Part shown: in pieces, positions 1 to 12,000 of the stretch
Layout: every line of letters starts with the position of its first letter
How positions within the stretch are numbered: the first letter of the stretch is position 1
Source: JAAYZK01 sp964535025
GTDB taxonomy: Bacteria; Planctomycetota; Phycisphaerae; SM23-33; FEN-1343
Length of the DNA: 30,520 nt
Direction: 5' to 3'
Assembly (NCBI GenBank): GCA_964535025.1
Contig: CAZHRW010000193.1
Span: 1-30,520, forward strand
Made by a program: the position numbers and the translations under genes
Notes under the pieces: model-generated
Told to the model about the DNA's origin: nothing
Database searches by the model: none
What the model saw: only the letters and a program-made list of their open reading frames with translations

Positions 1-1298
1 TCGATGTCCACGCGGTCGTCGTCGGCCTTGATCTTCTCGATCAGGACGTACACGCCGGCGTAATCGCCCGCCGACACCGTCGAGGCGCCCGACGTGTTCA
101 AAAACACCTCGACGTAACGGGTGCGCACGGAGTACCAGCCCATCTCGTCGTACAACTGATAGGTGAGCACGTTCCGCATGAGCGTCTTGTCGGAGTAGGG
201 CGCGTAGAGCACCCAGTCGGACTCGGCGGGCATGCCCAGCAGCGAAGCGGCCAGGTCCTCGTTGGTCTCGTCGACTGTCTCGAACTTGTATTGCTTCTTC
301 GGGAAGTTCGTCGAACTGCTGCCGCGCACGTGCATGAGGCTGCGCCCGGCGTAGTCAGCCGGCCCGGCGATGCTCGCCCGTCCGCCGGCGGCGGTGTCGA
401 TCAGGACCGCCGAGGCGAAGACGTCGTTGACCTGCTCAATCCGGCTGCCGTATGTGTCGAGCACAACCAGCGGCAGGTTGGAGTCGAAGGCCTGCACGTC
501 GGCGGCCAGGGCGATGTAGGTCCGGCTGGTGACGGGCCCGTCGTCGGTGCCCGGCTCGGTAACCATCGTCCGCACCTGCGTGGTGGTACTGATGGTCAGC
601 GGATCGGTGTAAACGGGCGACGCGGCCGTGGGCGTCGAGCCGTCCAGCGTGTAATGGATCGTCGCATCCGGCGAGGCGACCGACAGGGTCAGCGTGAACG
701 GGCTGGTGAAGGTCCCGCCGTCGACGGCGTACTGGACCGCCTCGGCGGTATCTCGCACGTTGGCGGCGCCGGGCGTCGGCGTGGAAAGGTAGTACGGCGT
801 CGGGTCCGTGCCCAGGATGCCGTACGAGACGTCGGCGATCGACGTGACACCCGTCAGGTCGTACTGGTGCTTGACGGTGACGCCGTCGGGCCCGACCAGG
901 GCGAGGGCGGTGTCACTGCTGCCGATCTTGAAGTTGGTGTGCAGTTCGCCGGCCGGGTCGGTCCGGTCCTTGTCCGACGCGAACACGACGAGGTAGCCGC
1001 CGGCGTCCAGCGTCGCGGCCGGGAAGGTCCACTTCGTCAGGTCGGCCGGATCGTCGGTCAGGTGCCAGCCGGTCAGGTCGGCGGCCGTATCGCCGGCGTT
1101 GTGGATCTCGACCCAATCGGAGAAGTCGCCGTCGGTGTCGGCGAGGGTGGAGTCGTTGACGCCCATCCATTCGCTGACCCAAAGATCCGCCGCCAACAGC
1201 AGCCGGTCCTCCAGCGGCTCCAGCACAGGGGCGCCCGCGGGCATAGTGAAGTTCAAGCCATTACGTCGACAATACTTGCGCGTGATGAGCCGTGCCAC
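1..1298 (-). CDS. CotH-like surface protein with lamin-tail domain (3' end beyond window)
   Basis: Predicted secreted or surface protein of planctomycete type; only the first 432 residues are inside the window and the frame stays open at base 1. The start is a GTG at 1298, preceded by GGAGGG with a six-base gap; an in-frame ATG lies at 1244. An LEPLEDRLLLA motif (residues 26-36) is the LEPR-XLL N-terminal signature seen on many planctomycete exported proteins. Residues about 38-150 form a lamin-tail domain (SEWMGVND, DWVEIHN, GWHLTDD). About 175-215 resembles a chitobiase C-terminal domain (TIHYTLDGSTP). About 240-432 is the first part of a CotH kinase-like domain (VRGSSS, DWVLYAPYSDKTLMRN, GVYVLIEKIK). 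CotH proteins of spores are atypical kinases, but the role of bacterial LTD-CotH proteins is mostly unproven, so enzymatic activity is inference. Family calls are firm; function is not. Confidence 0.85.
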   Translation of the reverse strand, partial: MARLITRKYCRRNGLNFTMPAGAPVLEPLEDRLLLAADLWVSEWMGVNDSTLADTDGDFSDWVEIHNAGDTAADLTGWHLTDDPADLTKWTFPAATLDAGGYLVVFASDKDRTDPAGELHTNFKIGSSDTALALVGPDGVTVKHQYDLTGVTSIADVSYGILGTDPTPYYLSTPTPGAANVRDTAEAVQYAVDGGTFTSPFTLTLSVASPDATIHYTLDGSTPTAASPVYTDPLTISTTTQVRTMVTEPGTDDGPVTSRTYIALAADVQAFDSNLPLVVLDTYGSRIEQVNDVFASAVLIDTAAGGRASIAGPADYAGRSLMHVRGSSSTNFPKKQYKFETVDETNEDLAASLLGMPAESDWVLYAPYSDKTLMRNVLTYQLYDEMGWYSVRTRYVEVFLNTSGASTVSAGDYAGVYVLIEKIKADDDRVDI

Positions 1299-1362
1299 GA
1301 TTTCCCTCCGAACGCGGCACCTCCGCTCGATACCCACCGAACAGAAGCACCGTTAGGGCTTG

Positions 1363-1371
1363 ATTATAACA
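1363..1371 (-). promoter_or_regulatory. Extended -10 promoter for the CotH-like gene
   Basis: On the minus strand this reads TGTTATAAT, a perfect TATAAT with the TGn extension, about 65 bases upstream of the GTG start. No good -35 hexamer is visible 16-18 bases further upstream, as expected for extended -10 promoters. The giant gene at 13058 has a matching element. Confidence 0.5.
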
Positions 1372-1425
1372 TGATTAAGCTTTCAGCGGGCACGAAATCG
1401 TCCTGAAGTGCCCCGTCGCCTCGCC

Positions 1426-1454
1426 TTGACCGGCCCCAGTCGCCCGACTACACT
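1426..1454 (+). promoter_or_regulatory. Sigma-70-type promoter of tRNA-Arg
   Basis: TTGACC (1426-1431) and TACACT (1449-1454) are separated by exactly 17 bases. A transcript would start near 1461, about 11 bases before the tRNA. The next gene on the same strand begins within 70 bases of the tRNA end and may be read from this promoter too. Confidence 0.65.
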
Positions 1455-1471
1455 GCCGGCGGTGAATTCCC

Positions 1472-1545
1472 GCGCCCGTAGCTCAACAGGATAGAGCAGC
1501 GGTCTTCTAAACCGCAGGTTGGTGGTTCGAGCCCACCCGGGCGTG
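1472..1545 (+). tRNA. tRNA-Arg (anticodon UCU)
   Basis: A complete cloverleaf can be folded by eye. The acceptor stem GCGCCCG pairs with CGGGCGT, with G-U as the end pair. The D-arm GCTC...GAGC, a five-pair anticodon stem GCGGT/ACCGC with loop CTTCTAA, and the T-arm GGTGG-TTCGAGC-CCACC are all present. The anticodon is TCT, which reads AGA/AGG arginine codons. The discriminator base is G and no CCA is encoded. No intron or integrase gene lies next to it. Confidence 0.95.
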
Positions 1546-1613
1546 CGTGTCTTTCCACGTCAGATAAGATGACGCGCGCAACCGGAAATGCACCCGCAGA
1601 CGGGGAGATGAGC

Positions 1614-2945
1614 ATGATGATGTCGATCGACGCGTTGCGCAAGACGATCCGCGCCACGCTGGACGCGATGGAAGCCCAAGGCCATGAGGTGACAGCCGCG
1701 CGGGTGGAGGCCAAGAGGCTGCCGTCCAGTTACGACGCCTTGATGGCCTTCGCCGAGCGAATGGCCGACCTGCCGATGCGGGAAGACTGGCCGTACGTCG
1801 AGCCGGCAGCGTGGGAGGACGTCCGGGCCGAGATGGATCCGAAGCGGGCGACCGATCCCGTCGTCACGCTCGACGGCGACGAAGCGGCGGCGCGGGTGCG
1901 GGAGGGGTTTCTCGTGTCCGTGTGCGGCTGCGAGTTGGGCAAGCCGCTGGAGATCTCCGAGTCCCTGGCGTTCCTGCGCGAGAAGCTTTCCAGCGTCGGC
2001 GAATGGCCCATCACCGACTACATCACCGAACGGGCCATGGCCGCGTGCGGCAAGGCGCACCCCAGTGCGGCGGTGACCACGCGCGAGCACCTCACCTATG
2101 TCGTACCCGACGACGACATCAACTACACGCTGCTGGGCATGCTCAACCTGGAACACCACGGGCGGGACTTCACGCTGCGGCAATTGGCCGACCTGTGGAT
2201 TCGCCACCTCAGCCCGGGCTGGACCTTCGGCCCCGAGCGGGTGGTGCTGGCGCGGATGACCGCCGCGTCGATGGGCTGGGAGGACAACGACCCCGCCGCG
2301 TGGGCCGGTTACATCAACCCCCGCGACGAGTGGTGCGGCGCGATGATCCGCGCCGACGCGTACGGCTTCGCCTGCGTGGGCGATCCGGCCCTGGCGGCCG
2401 AGTTGGCCTTTCGCGACGCCTCGTTGACGCACCGGCGCACGGGGGTGTACGGGACGATGTTCGCCGCCGCCGCCATCGCCGCCGCCGCGTGCACGGACGA
2501 TCCGCTGGAGGTGTTCGAGATCGCCTCCGAGTACATCCCCCAGCGCAGCCGCCTCTACGAGGTGATCCGCAAGGGGCTCGACGTGGTGTCCGCCTCGACG
2601 GACTTCATGGAAGCGTACGACAAGATCAACGGCCTCTACGGCCAGTTCGGCCACTGCCGGATCTTCATGGAGTCGGCTACGCTGATCAACACGCTGCGTT
2701 TCGCCGCCGACAGCGGCGACGGGATCTGCCGGCAGGTCATGCAGGGCAACGATACCGACAGTTACGGCTGCACCGCCGGATCGATCCTTGGGGTGTTCTT
2801 CGGCCCCGGCCATCTCGAGCCGCGCTGGCCGGCGCCCTTCCGCGACACGCTCCGCACGTCGCTGGCGGCCTTCGATGAAACCAGCCTGACCGCCGCCGCC
2901 GACCGCATCGCGCGACTGCCCGAGCGAATCGCCCGGCGTGCGTAA
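1614..2945 (+). CDS. ADP-ribosylglycohydrolase-family protein
   Basis: Member of the ADP-ribosylglycohydrolase (DraG/ARH-like) family, all-alpha enzymes that use two metal ions to remove ADP-ribose from proteins or small molecules. From the chosen start it has 443 residues. Visible landmarks are GCELGKPLE (about 105-113, the usual 'GCLLGKPVEG' region), DDDINYT (166-172, the TDDT-like acidic metal site), DEWCGAMIRADAYGFACVGDP (about 238-258) and GNDTDSYGCTAGSILG (378-393, the second metal site). An N-terminal stretch of about 95 residues precedes the core. I chose ATG 1614 because GGGGAG sits six bases upstream; 1569, 1608, 1617 and 1620 are in-frame alternatives and 1569 has no visible ribosome site. 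The substrate cannot be read from sequence, and many relatives are annotated only by fold. It may share the tRNA promoter and ends before a strong hairpin. Confidence 0.85.
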   Translation: MMMSIDALRKTIRATLDAMEAQGHEVTAARVEAKRLPSSYDALMAFAERMADLPMREDWPYVEPAAWEDVRAEMDPKRATDPVVTLDGDEAAARVREGFLVSVCGCELGKPLEISESLAFLREKLSSVGEWPITDYITERAMAACGKAHPSAAVTTREHLTYVVPDDDINYTLLGMLNLEHHGRDFTLRQLADLWIRHLSPGWTFGPERVVLARMTAASMGWEDNDPAAWAGYINPRDEWCGAMIRADAYGFACVGDPALAAELAFRDASLTHRRTGVYGTMFAAAAIAAAACTDDPLEVFEIASEYIPQRSRLYEVIRKGLDVVSASTDFMEAYDKINGLYGQFGHCRIFMESATLINTLRFAADSGDGICRQVMQGNDTDSYGCTAGSILGVFFGPGHLEPRWPAPFRDTLRTSLAAFDETSLTAAADRIARLPERIARRA

Positions 2946-2960
2946 CAACCGCCCCGGCGC

Positions 2961-3014
2961 AAGGGACGGACGCGACGCGCCGTCAAGTGGCGCGCCGTCG
3001 GCGTCGTGTCCCTT
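2961..3014. terminator. Probable bidirectional terminator between convergent genes
   Basis: AAGGGAC (2961-2967) pairs with GTCCCTT (3008-3014). The interior GACGCGACGCGCC can pair with the GGCGCG...TCG...CGTC stretch opposite, with small bulges, around a loop near GTCAAGT. It fills most of the 81-base space between the stop codons of the ADP-ribosylglycohydrolase and the giant protein. It ends in CTT on one side and is flanked by AAG on the other, but has no long U-tract. Confidence 0.5.
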
Positions 3015-3026
3015 CTACGTCGGTCC

Positions 3027-6000
3027 CTACACGATCCGGACGATCAGGTCGCCCAACTGCCGCGGGCTGTCGTCCTCGGCGGGGAAACCGTCGCCGACCC
3101 AGCGGTCGCGGCGGCTTTGGTCGCCGTAGGCCAGGCGGCGGACGTCGTGGGCGGCCAGGCCGAAGGGATCCCCATTGTTGTCCAGGTCACCGAACCGGAG
3201 AACTGCCGCGCCGACCTCGCCGGCGGCGATGTTGCTGTCGGCGAAGCTGTGGTCGACCCCGCGGCCAAGGCCCCGGACGATCAACGCGCCGATCGAACCC
3301 AGGGCGTCGAAGTGATCGGCGACCTCCTGGACGCTCGGCAGGCCCGTGACGGCTTCGGGGTCGGTCATCGCCGGCTCGTAACCGGCGAACAGGTCGCTGT
3401 GAATCATCCCGCCCAGGACGACCCGTCCGACGCTGCCGGTGGCGAGTACGCGGGAATCGCGAAGCGCGCCGCTGACGAAGATTCCACGCGTTTCGCCGTG
3501 GATCCGCCAGCGGCTCTCGTCGACGTCGCCGCCGACGACAATCCTCGGCGCGTCGCCGTTGATCTGCCAGCGGCTTTCGTCGACGTCGCCGCGAATGACC
3601 GTCGGGCCCAGCACGACCGTGCCCGGCACGTGGACGCCGTCGTTGTCGAGCTGGACATCCGCCTGGAAATCGCCGGCGACGGCCCGCCCGCGGCCGCGGA
3701 TGACGAACCTTCCGATCGACGGGGCACTGAGGACATCGGCGGGGTCGACGATCGGCTGGCCTGCATCATCCATGCCCGCCGCCTCGTTGTCCATCCACCG
3801 AATGGCCGAGAGCGCCCGGATACGCGTGTCGGAGTGGAGATCGGCATTGTGCACCTCGCCCAGAATGATCGTCGCGTCCGGCGCGTCGCCGGCGCCGAGG
3901 GTGAGGGCCTGCTCGACCCGTCGTCCTTCCTCGCCGACGTCGCCGAGGACGAGCCGGCGGACCGATCCGTCGATGGTCAGGTCGCCGGTCAGCGTGGTCG
4001 TCCGGCCCACCAGGGCCTTGAGCGAGCCGTTGACGTTGATCTCGCGGATGGTCACCCCCGGTGTGGCGATGATCAAGCTGCTGGAGGCGTCGGTGCCGTT
4101 GACCTCGAGCGAATCGATAACGGGGGCGAACCCGTCGAAGTGAACGTCGAACGAGCCGGGCCCCACGAGGCGTATGACGACCGGCAGGTTGTCCACCCAG
4201 ACGCGGGTCGCCCCGGTGTTCAAGCGGTCCTCCGGGGCGAGATCGCCACCGTCGAACCCGAGGACGCCGGCGCCGCTGATAGGCAGGTGAACGTCCGTGC
4301 CGTCCGGGACGCCCGCGGCGGTTTCCAACCACAGTGAATTGTCGGGAGTCTGCTCGTTCGACCACGAGGCAATGTCCACCCAGAACATCCCGCCGTCGAT
4401 CGGACGTCGCGGGTTGCTCACGTCGATCCGCCGGTAGCCGCCTTCCACCGTGGCCAGCGCGACGTTGTTGACGACCTCGACCGACGCAATGGCCTCATCC
4501 GACTTGAACCCGCCTATCGGCCTGGGCGCCCCGGGCCCGCCGACACGGTAGCTCTTCAGCCCGTCGGTGGCGGCCAGGAACAGGCGGGTGCCCTGCAGAT
4601 CGAGATCAGTCACCTCGCTGCGGGTCAGGGCCATCGTCCCCCGTTTCAGGTTGGCCGGGTTGGCGATGTTGATCACGCCGATCCACCCCTTGGTGGATGG
4701 GTTCCGTGGGACGATTTGCCCGCGGAAGTTATAGCCCGTGACCGATTGGCCATGCCGTTCGGCGACGAACGCCTGGTTGCCCCGGATCTCGACGGCGACG
4801 GCGTCGGAGAAGTAGTAGGTCCACAGGGCCTGGTGCTGCGGGAAGTTCCCATACTTCATCCGCGTCTTTTCCGTGGGGGCAAACGCGCGGAAGGCATCCA
4901 GTTCCACCAGGTCGGTCGGATCACTGAAATCGTAGGTCATCAACCCGGCGGCGGCGGCGGCGACGTAGGCGATGTTGCCCTTCACGGCCACGTCGCGCGC
5001 GACGATCGAGGAAACCCTGCCATCGGCCTCGATCCGCCCATCGTCATCGAGCAGCAGGCTGCGCAAACCGCCTTCATTGGCAGCGATGAGAACGATGGTG
5101 CGAGTCCGGCCGTCGATGAGCCGGTGGACCACCTCGATAGCCCCGGCGGTGCCTTGGAACCCGTCGTACGAATCGACCAGCGCCGGGTCATCCGGATCGG
5201 ACATATCATAGATATACAGGTCCGACGACAGTGTCTTGCCCTGTTGATTCCGTCGAATAGACGCCCCGACGTACATCCAATCCCCATCGGAAACGACGGC
5301 AGTCGCCAGGGCGCCGTCGTCGTCGAGATTCAGGTGGGACTGACTGACGATCGTCGGCGTGCCGCCGTCGTCGGGCACCGTCACCGTCAGCACGTACGTC
5401 GTCGCCTCCAGGGCCTCCTCGCTGAAAGCGTGGTCCTCGACGGCGGTCACCGTGACGGTGAACGCGCCGAAATAGTTCTCGGGGGCCGTGATGCGGAACT
5501 CCTCCGTCGCGGCGTCGCCAAGCGCCTGAGGGCCGGCGGGAGGGCCTACCCATTCGGCCACCACGCGGGGCGTGCTCGTGGAGATCTCGTAAACCCTGTC
5601 GAGAGTGCTGTCATCGGTGATCGACAGGGTGAACGTCTTATCGCGACCGTCCAGGGGCAGGAAGCCGTCTTCCTCCTGGTCAATCTCCGGCCGTTCGCGT
5701 AGCGTGCTGACGTACACAACTCGCTCGAACAGCGCCAGGTCGGGATGCTTGGCCAGCCGGTCGGTCTCCACGGCGGTGACGATGAGCTTGACGATGCCTT
5801 CGTAGCCCGGAGCCATTTGGACGTCCAATGCGTAGCGGGGCTGTGCGGTGTTGGGGTCGAAGGTCTCAATGATCTCGGCGGTGACGTTGGGATCACCGCC
5901 CGTGTCCACCGCCACGGTCAACTCGACATCGCCGTCGACGGTGATCTCCAGCGGCACGCGGTCGCCGCCGCCCGGGGGGACGCTGATCAGCCCGGGATCT

Positions 6001-9000
6001 CCAATCGTCGGACGGCTGGCGAAGCGGACCGGGACGATCAACTCGCCGGGCTGAAGGCCCGTGGCGGCCTGGAAGCCGGACCGGAGATAGAGGTTGAACG
6101 CCGACCCGTCGTATGTCCGCGGCAGGACCACATTCAGCACGTAGTGCCCGCTTTCGCGGACGATCTCCGCATCGATGTCGCCGTTGCCGACGTAGTCGTG
6201 GTCGATCGTCACGTCGGCCTGGTCGAGGTCCTCGACATCCAGTGCAAACGCCCTGCGATGGACCGTGCCGGGTTCGCCGTCGATCGCCGGAACCACCACA
6301 CTATTGTCGCCGAAGACGAAGGCCTTGCCGTCGGCGGCATGGATCTCGATCGTGGCCGTGCCGACCGTCACGGTGAAGTCGCTGCCGTTGTAGCCGTCCG
6401 GCAGGTCCAGTTCCACCAGATAGCCGTCCCCCTCCGGATTGTACAAGATGTCGACGTCGACCCTTCCGGGCCCGCGGTAGTCGGTGGTAGGGGGCTGGTA
6501 GCGAATCCCGGCTGACAGGGGAACCCACACGGTCTGGCCGGCGCCCGCCGTGATCTCGTAGACCGCGCCGAAGCTCGGCACCTCGTCCTGGCCTGTCGCT
6601 CGCCGGACGGTGATGTCTTTCTCGATCACCTCGTCTCCGGCGCTCATGCTCACCGTGACGGTCGTGGAGCCCTTGAACCGCCGCCTGGCGTTGAGGGTCA
6701 GCGTGGTGTCCTGGTTGTATTGGCCGGGATCGACGATTGTCACGCCGGAGAGGACGGGCATGTTCTCGGGGACATCCCCGTCGCCGGTGGGACGGTTGAT
6801 GATCGCATCGTAGACGTCCCAACCGCTGACAACCTGGCCGAAGATCGGATGCAGTTCATCCAGGTGCGGCGTCGGGGCGTCGGTGATGAAGAACTGCCCG
6901 TCGGACGTCCCCGGCCCGGTGTTGGCCAGCGCCAGGACGCCGCGCCCGGCGAAGCTGAGATTGCCGGACCGGAAGGCATCGGGGCCGAAGTTGTCTTCGA
7001 TCGGCCCCATGCCTGTCCAGCCGCTGCCGTCGCCCTCGCGGGCGTCGCCGGTCTGGAACATGAATCCCGGAATGATCCGGTGGACCTTCACGTCGGTGTA
7101 GAACGGATCCGTGTAACCCGGATCGCCCTGGCCGAACTCGTCATAGACCGGCTTGTCCGCGTCCATGTCGTAGCCGGTCTGGCGGATGGTTTGGGTGGCC
7201 AGCGTGACGAACCGCTCAACGGGGGATTCGACGTCCTCGGGCAGATCCGCATAGCGGTCGTCGAACAGTTCGACGACGATCGTACCGATCTGACCATCCT
7301 CGTCGACAAAGGCCAGCTCGGCATAACGATTGGCGCCGGCCTCGGGGAGGTGCGCCCAGACGAGCCACGGGTGGGCCGGCGTCACGGTGTAGCTGATGGC
7401 CGCGCCGTCGGGCGCCCAGCCGTCGAGGCCGAATGTGATCCCCTCCCCGTCGGCGGGCAGGACGACCTCGTCGGGCAGGTGCGACAGCAGGTACAGCCCC
7501 GTGGCCACGGGGATCGTCACCGCGGTCGCCGCGGTCGCGTCATTGTAGAAGGTCCGGGTGGCTGTGATGGTGACGTCGAAGGCATCGTTGAATCCATCGG
7601 GAACCGTCACGGTCAGGTCATGGGTATGGGCGGCGCCGTCGGCCGCCGGCGTGATCTCCGCCGTGACGCCCGCAGGGTACTCCACGGTAAGGACATCGGA
7701 ATCAAAGGCCGTGATCGTCAGGGGGATCACGAGCGGGTCGTCGGTCATCACTTGGCTGCCCGGATCGACGATCTGCGGGCTGGCTCGGAAGGTGAAGGTC
7801 GCGGTCGCCGGCGCCATGGGCTGGCCGTTGATGGTGGCCCCGTCGGCTGCCGCGCCGAGGATCACGTCGAAATCACTGGCATCGTAGTCGCCGGGCAGTG
7901 TCACGGCCAGGGTGTAATCGCCGCCGTCCTCGGCCGGGGGCGTGACGGCCAGACCGATCTCGCCGGGACCGGCATAGTTCGTGGAGATCTCGAAGACGAG
8001 CGCGTCATCGCCCTCGTAAGCGACCTCGAAGGGCACGGTGACGTCCTGCGTGGTCGGGTCCAGAGCGACAGCATCGAGCGTGGGCACGGACACGATCTGC
8101 AGCCGGAACTCCATCAAGCTCCCCTCGACCGCCTCGTTCAGGTGTTCTGTTTCGATGGTACCCACGGTGATACGCACCGGGCCCGTGGCATTTTCGGAGA
8201 TCGTCAGCGTCAGGTCGTGTTCGCCGGTTTCGGCATTAAAGGCCACCGACGGGATCACCCACCGGCTCGCTGAACCCGCACGAACGACGATGTCCTCCGC
8301 CGACGTCTCATCGTCTTCGATCGTCAGTGGCAGTGTGACCGTCCGCCCCGCCGCGACGGCGATCGTCACATAATCATCTTCCGCATCGGGCACCTCGACC
8401 CCGTCCACGTGGGTGATCTCGGGACGGCTGCCGTAGCCGACCTCGAACGTCTCGGCCACGCCGGTGACGGGCGTGCCGTCGATCGATGGGGTGACCGTGA
8501 CGGTGACCGGCAAGCCGTTGTAGTCGTCGTCGGCGGTTACCCGAAAGGTCCACGTCCCCGCCCAGGCGTTGTGGACCAACTCGCCGAGCTCGATCGCTTC
8601 CGCCGCCCCGTCGTTATCGGACTCGTGCGTCACGTCGAACGCCAGGTCGCCCTCGCCGTCGTAATCGGCGCTGAACGTCACGTTCTGGCCCCGGCCTGGT
8701 TTGAGATCGAGATCGTCGATCGGACTGATGGCGGGCATCTCGTCGGCACTCATCACCACGACGTCGAGTTCCAACTGGGTGGCCACATCGGCCGGATCGT
8801 CCATGGCCGTTGCCAGGGCCGTCTCGATGACCGAGAGGGTGATCGTCAGCGTGCCGCTCGTCTCGGCGTCGGGCGTGATCCTCACCAGCATTACCGACGG
8901 GTCGTCGGGATCGATCTCGGCGGTGACGATCGCCCAGTCGACCTCACCGACAACGTAGGGTGTGAAGGGCCCCGGTTCGTCATCGTCATCGTCGCCGTCG

Positions 9001-12000
9001 TTGATGGGAATGCGGACGACCGTCTCCTCCCCGCCAACGGCGCTCTGGATGCCGGGGTCCTCGAGCGTGGGGCGGTCGCCGCCGCTGAAGGCCAGATCGA
9101 TCTCATTCAGCCAGACATCCTCCGGCATATCCGCGGTACGGGCCTTCACCGTGACGGTGAACTGGCCGCCGCTGTAATCGTCGGGGATGGTGAATGTCAA
9201 CGTATAGGGGTCCCCCGCCTGGGCCGGGGCCGTCACGGCGCCGTCGAGGTTCAGAGTTCCGCCATCGTCGTAGTCGTCGCTGACGGCCTTGACCACAAGG
9301 TCCGGATCGCCGTCGTAGGTGATCGGGACGGAAATGTCGATCACCTTGCCCGGGTAGTCGTCCAGATCATCGAGGTGGATCTCTCCGAACGTCGGCCCCG
9401 TCGTCGTCGAGAAATAGAACGTCATCTCCGCCGGCTCGACGCCGGGGGCATCTTTGTAGGCGTCCTCCACGACGGTCACCACAACCGGTTGCACGCCCGT
9501 GAAATCCGCCGACGGCGTGATGGTCAACTCATCGTGGTTGATGACATCCACGACCCACCCGGCCGGCACCTCCCCGGCGACACCGAAAACGAACTCGGCA
9601 TCGGGATCATCCTCATCGGCCGCCGACAGCTTCACCACCTGAGTCTGACCCTGGCGACCCCGGATCACCGGATCGTTGAGCAGCACCGGCCGTGCGTTGG
9701 CCTTGACGGTGAAAGATGCCGTGTCCTTCGCCAGCGTCGCGTAGCCGTCCACGGCGGCGGTAAGTGTCACGGTGAATTCACTGCCGTCGTAATCGTCCGG
9801 CATGTCCAGATGGAGGGTGTAATCGCCGCCGCTGCCGTCGTCCGGTTCGTCGAAACTGATGCCGATCGTACCGGGGCCGTCGTACGTGGTCTCAGCCGAG
9901 ACGGTCATCGCCTGGGCGCCGTCGTAGTCCACCGTGAAGGGAATGGACGGATCGGGCTCGAGCGGACTGATGACCTGGTCGTCCACCGCTTCGATGGACG
10001 GCTCGTCTTCCAGCGTCGAGACCGCGAACGTCTCGATCGTCGCGGCGCCGTCGAGGTCTTCGTACTCGGCCTCGACCACACTCAATGTGACGCCGAATAC
10101 GCCGACGAACCAATCCGGCGGGATGATCGTCAGCACGCCGTCGTCGTAAGAGACCGTCGCGTCGGGATGGTCGGCTTCGACCGTCACCCGCAGATCGGTC
10201 TCGTCCGTGTCGCTGTCGACGATCTGGACCTGCCGGGTCGTCGCCGTGTTCGGCGCCGTGGTGACCAGGCCGATCGACGAGATCGTAGGGGCGGCATCAT
10301 CTTCGATCTCAAACGAGGTCTCGCCGACACCCACCGCATCCTCGAAGCCGGCGACGGTCGCCTGGATCGTCACCGCGAACGTGCTGCCGTCATACTCGGC
10401 CGGCAGATCCACACTCAGCAGGTAGGGCTCGCCGGCCGCCGCCGGTGCCGTGATGGACAGCGTCACGTCGCCGGGCCCGGCATAATCGCTGTCGGCGGTC
10501 ACCGTCAATTCCTGCGAACCGTCGAAGTCGACCGTGAAGGGCACGTCGGTCGTCTCGACCAGCCGCGCCGGCCGGTCGGCAACCGGATTAACGCTCGGCG
10601 AGGCCGCCAGCGTGCTTACGTAGAATGTGACCTCGGCAGGATCGAACGTGCCGATGTAGTCGGTCTCGATAACGCTGACGGTGAAGCTGAACGCGCCGGC
10701 GAAGCCCGCCGGGGGCGTGATCGACAGCACGTGATCGGCGTCGATCTCCACCACCGCGCCCGGGTGGCTCTTGGCCAGGACGGCCGTCGTAAACTCGGTG
10801 GTTTCGCCCTCGGGATCGGTGATCGTCAGGGGCAGTTGCGTGGCCTGATCCACGTTTAGGTGGATCACGCGATCCTCGGCGATCGTCGGGCGCAGGTCCG
10901 TGATGACCGTGAAGGTCTCCAGCGTTTCCTCGACAAGCCCCTTGCCGTCATAGCGCGTCTCGATCGCGGCAATCGTGACGTCGAACGCCCCGGTGTACCC
11001 TGCGGGGGAAGTCACGGTGACCACGTACGTATCGGGATCGATGGACACCTCGGCCCCGGCGTGGTCGGCGCTGACGTAAACGGTCAGGTCGTCGCCGTCG
11101 GCGTCGGTCACCGTCGCCTGGATGGTCCGGGTCTCGCCGGACGGCACGTGCAACTCATCCAACGGCGCGATCTGCGGCACGGCGTTAAGCGCGACGTCGA
11201 CAGCCTCCATCGTCGGCTCGACGCCTGTCACGCCGACCAACTGCGCCGACGCCCGGACCTCGAAGGCCGTGCCGTCCCAGTCGGCGGGCAGGTCGAACTC
11301 GAATACGTACGGGTCGCCCGCCTGGGCGGGGGGCGTCACGGCGCTGCTGAGATCCAACTCGCCGCCCGGATAGCCCGCGGTGACCATCTCCACCTCGAGC
11401 GGCTGGCCGCTGGGGTTGTCGATGACGGCCTCCCAGCGCAGGGTCTCGCCCGGCACGACATGGACATCGTCGGGCAAGTCAAACGTCGGCATGGCCACGG
11501 CGACCTCGAACGAGCCGGTCGACAAGGGGGAGGTGCCGCCGAGTTCCGTGACCGAGATCTCCACGTCGAAGGGCGTGCCGTCCCAGTCGGCGGGCAGGTC
11601 GAAGTGAACCGTGTACGGATCGCCCGGCTGAGTCGGCGCCGTCAGCGCACCGGTGAGGTCCAGTTCTCCGCCGGGATAGCCCACGGTGCTCAGCGCCACG
11701 TCCAACTCGACCCCGCCGCCGTACTCGACGGTGAACGTCGTGTCGACGGGACCGCCCGGGTAGGTGGCGACGTCGCCGGTCACCGCGACGTTCGGCACCC
11801 CATGCACCGCCACTTCCGTGAAGGAGGACCACAACGGCAGCATCCGGTCGTTGGGGGACACCAGATTGTCGAACTGGTCCATGTAGGCATAGACGCTCAC
11901 ATCGAACGTGCTCTTGTCGTATTCGGGGGGCACGGAGATCTGCAGGACGTACTCGCCGGGAACGCCGCCGGCCTCTACGTTCAAGGCCACCTCGCCGTCG

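Noticed and set aside
1472..1545. tRNA-Arg as an integration site for a mobile element
   Set aside because: No integrase, no repeated tRNA 3' end and no change in composition nearby.
1560..2948. 462-codon minus-strand frame opposite the ADP-ribosylglycohydrolase gene
   Set aside because: Low-complexity His/Arg/Gly/Val composition, no recognisable motif, and full overlap with a gene having family motifs.
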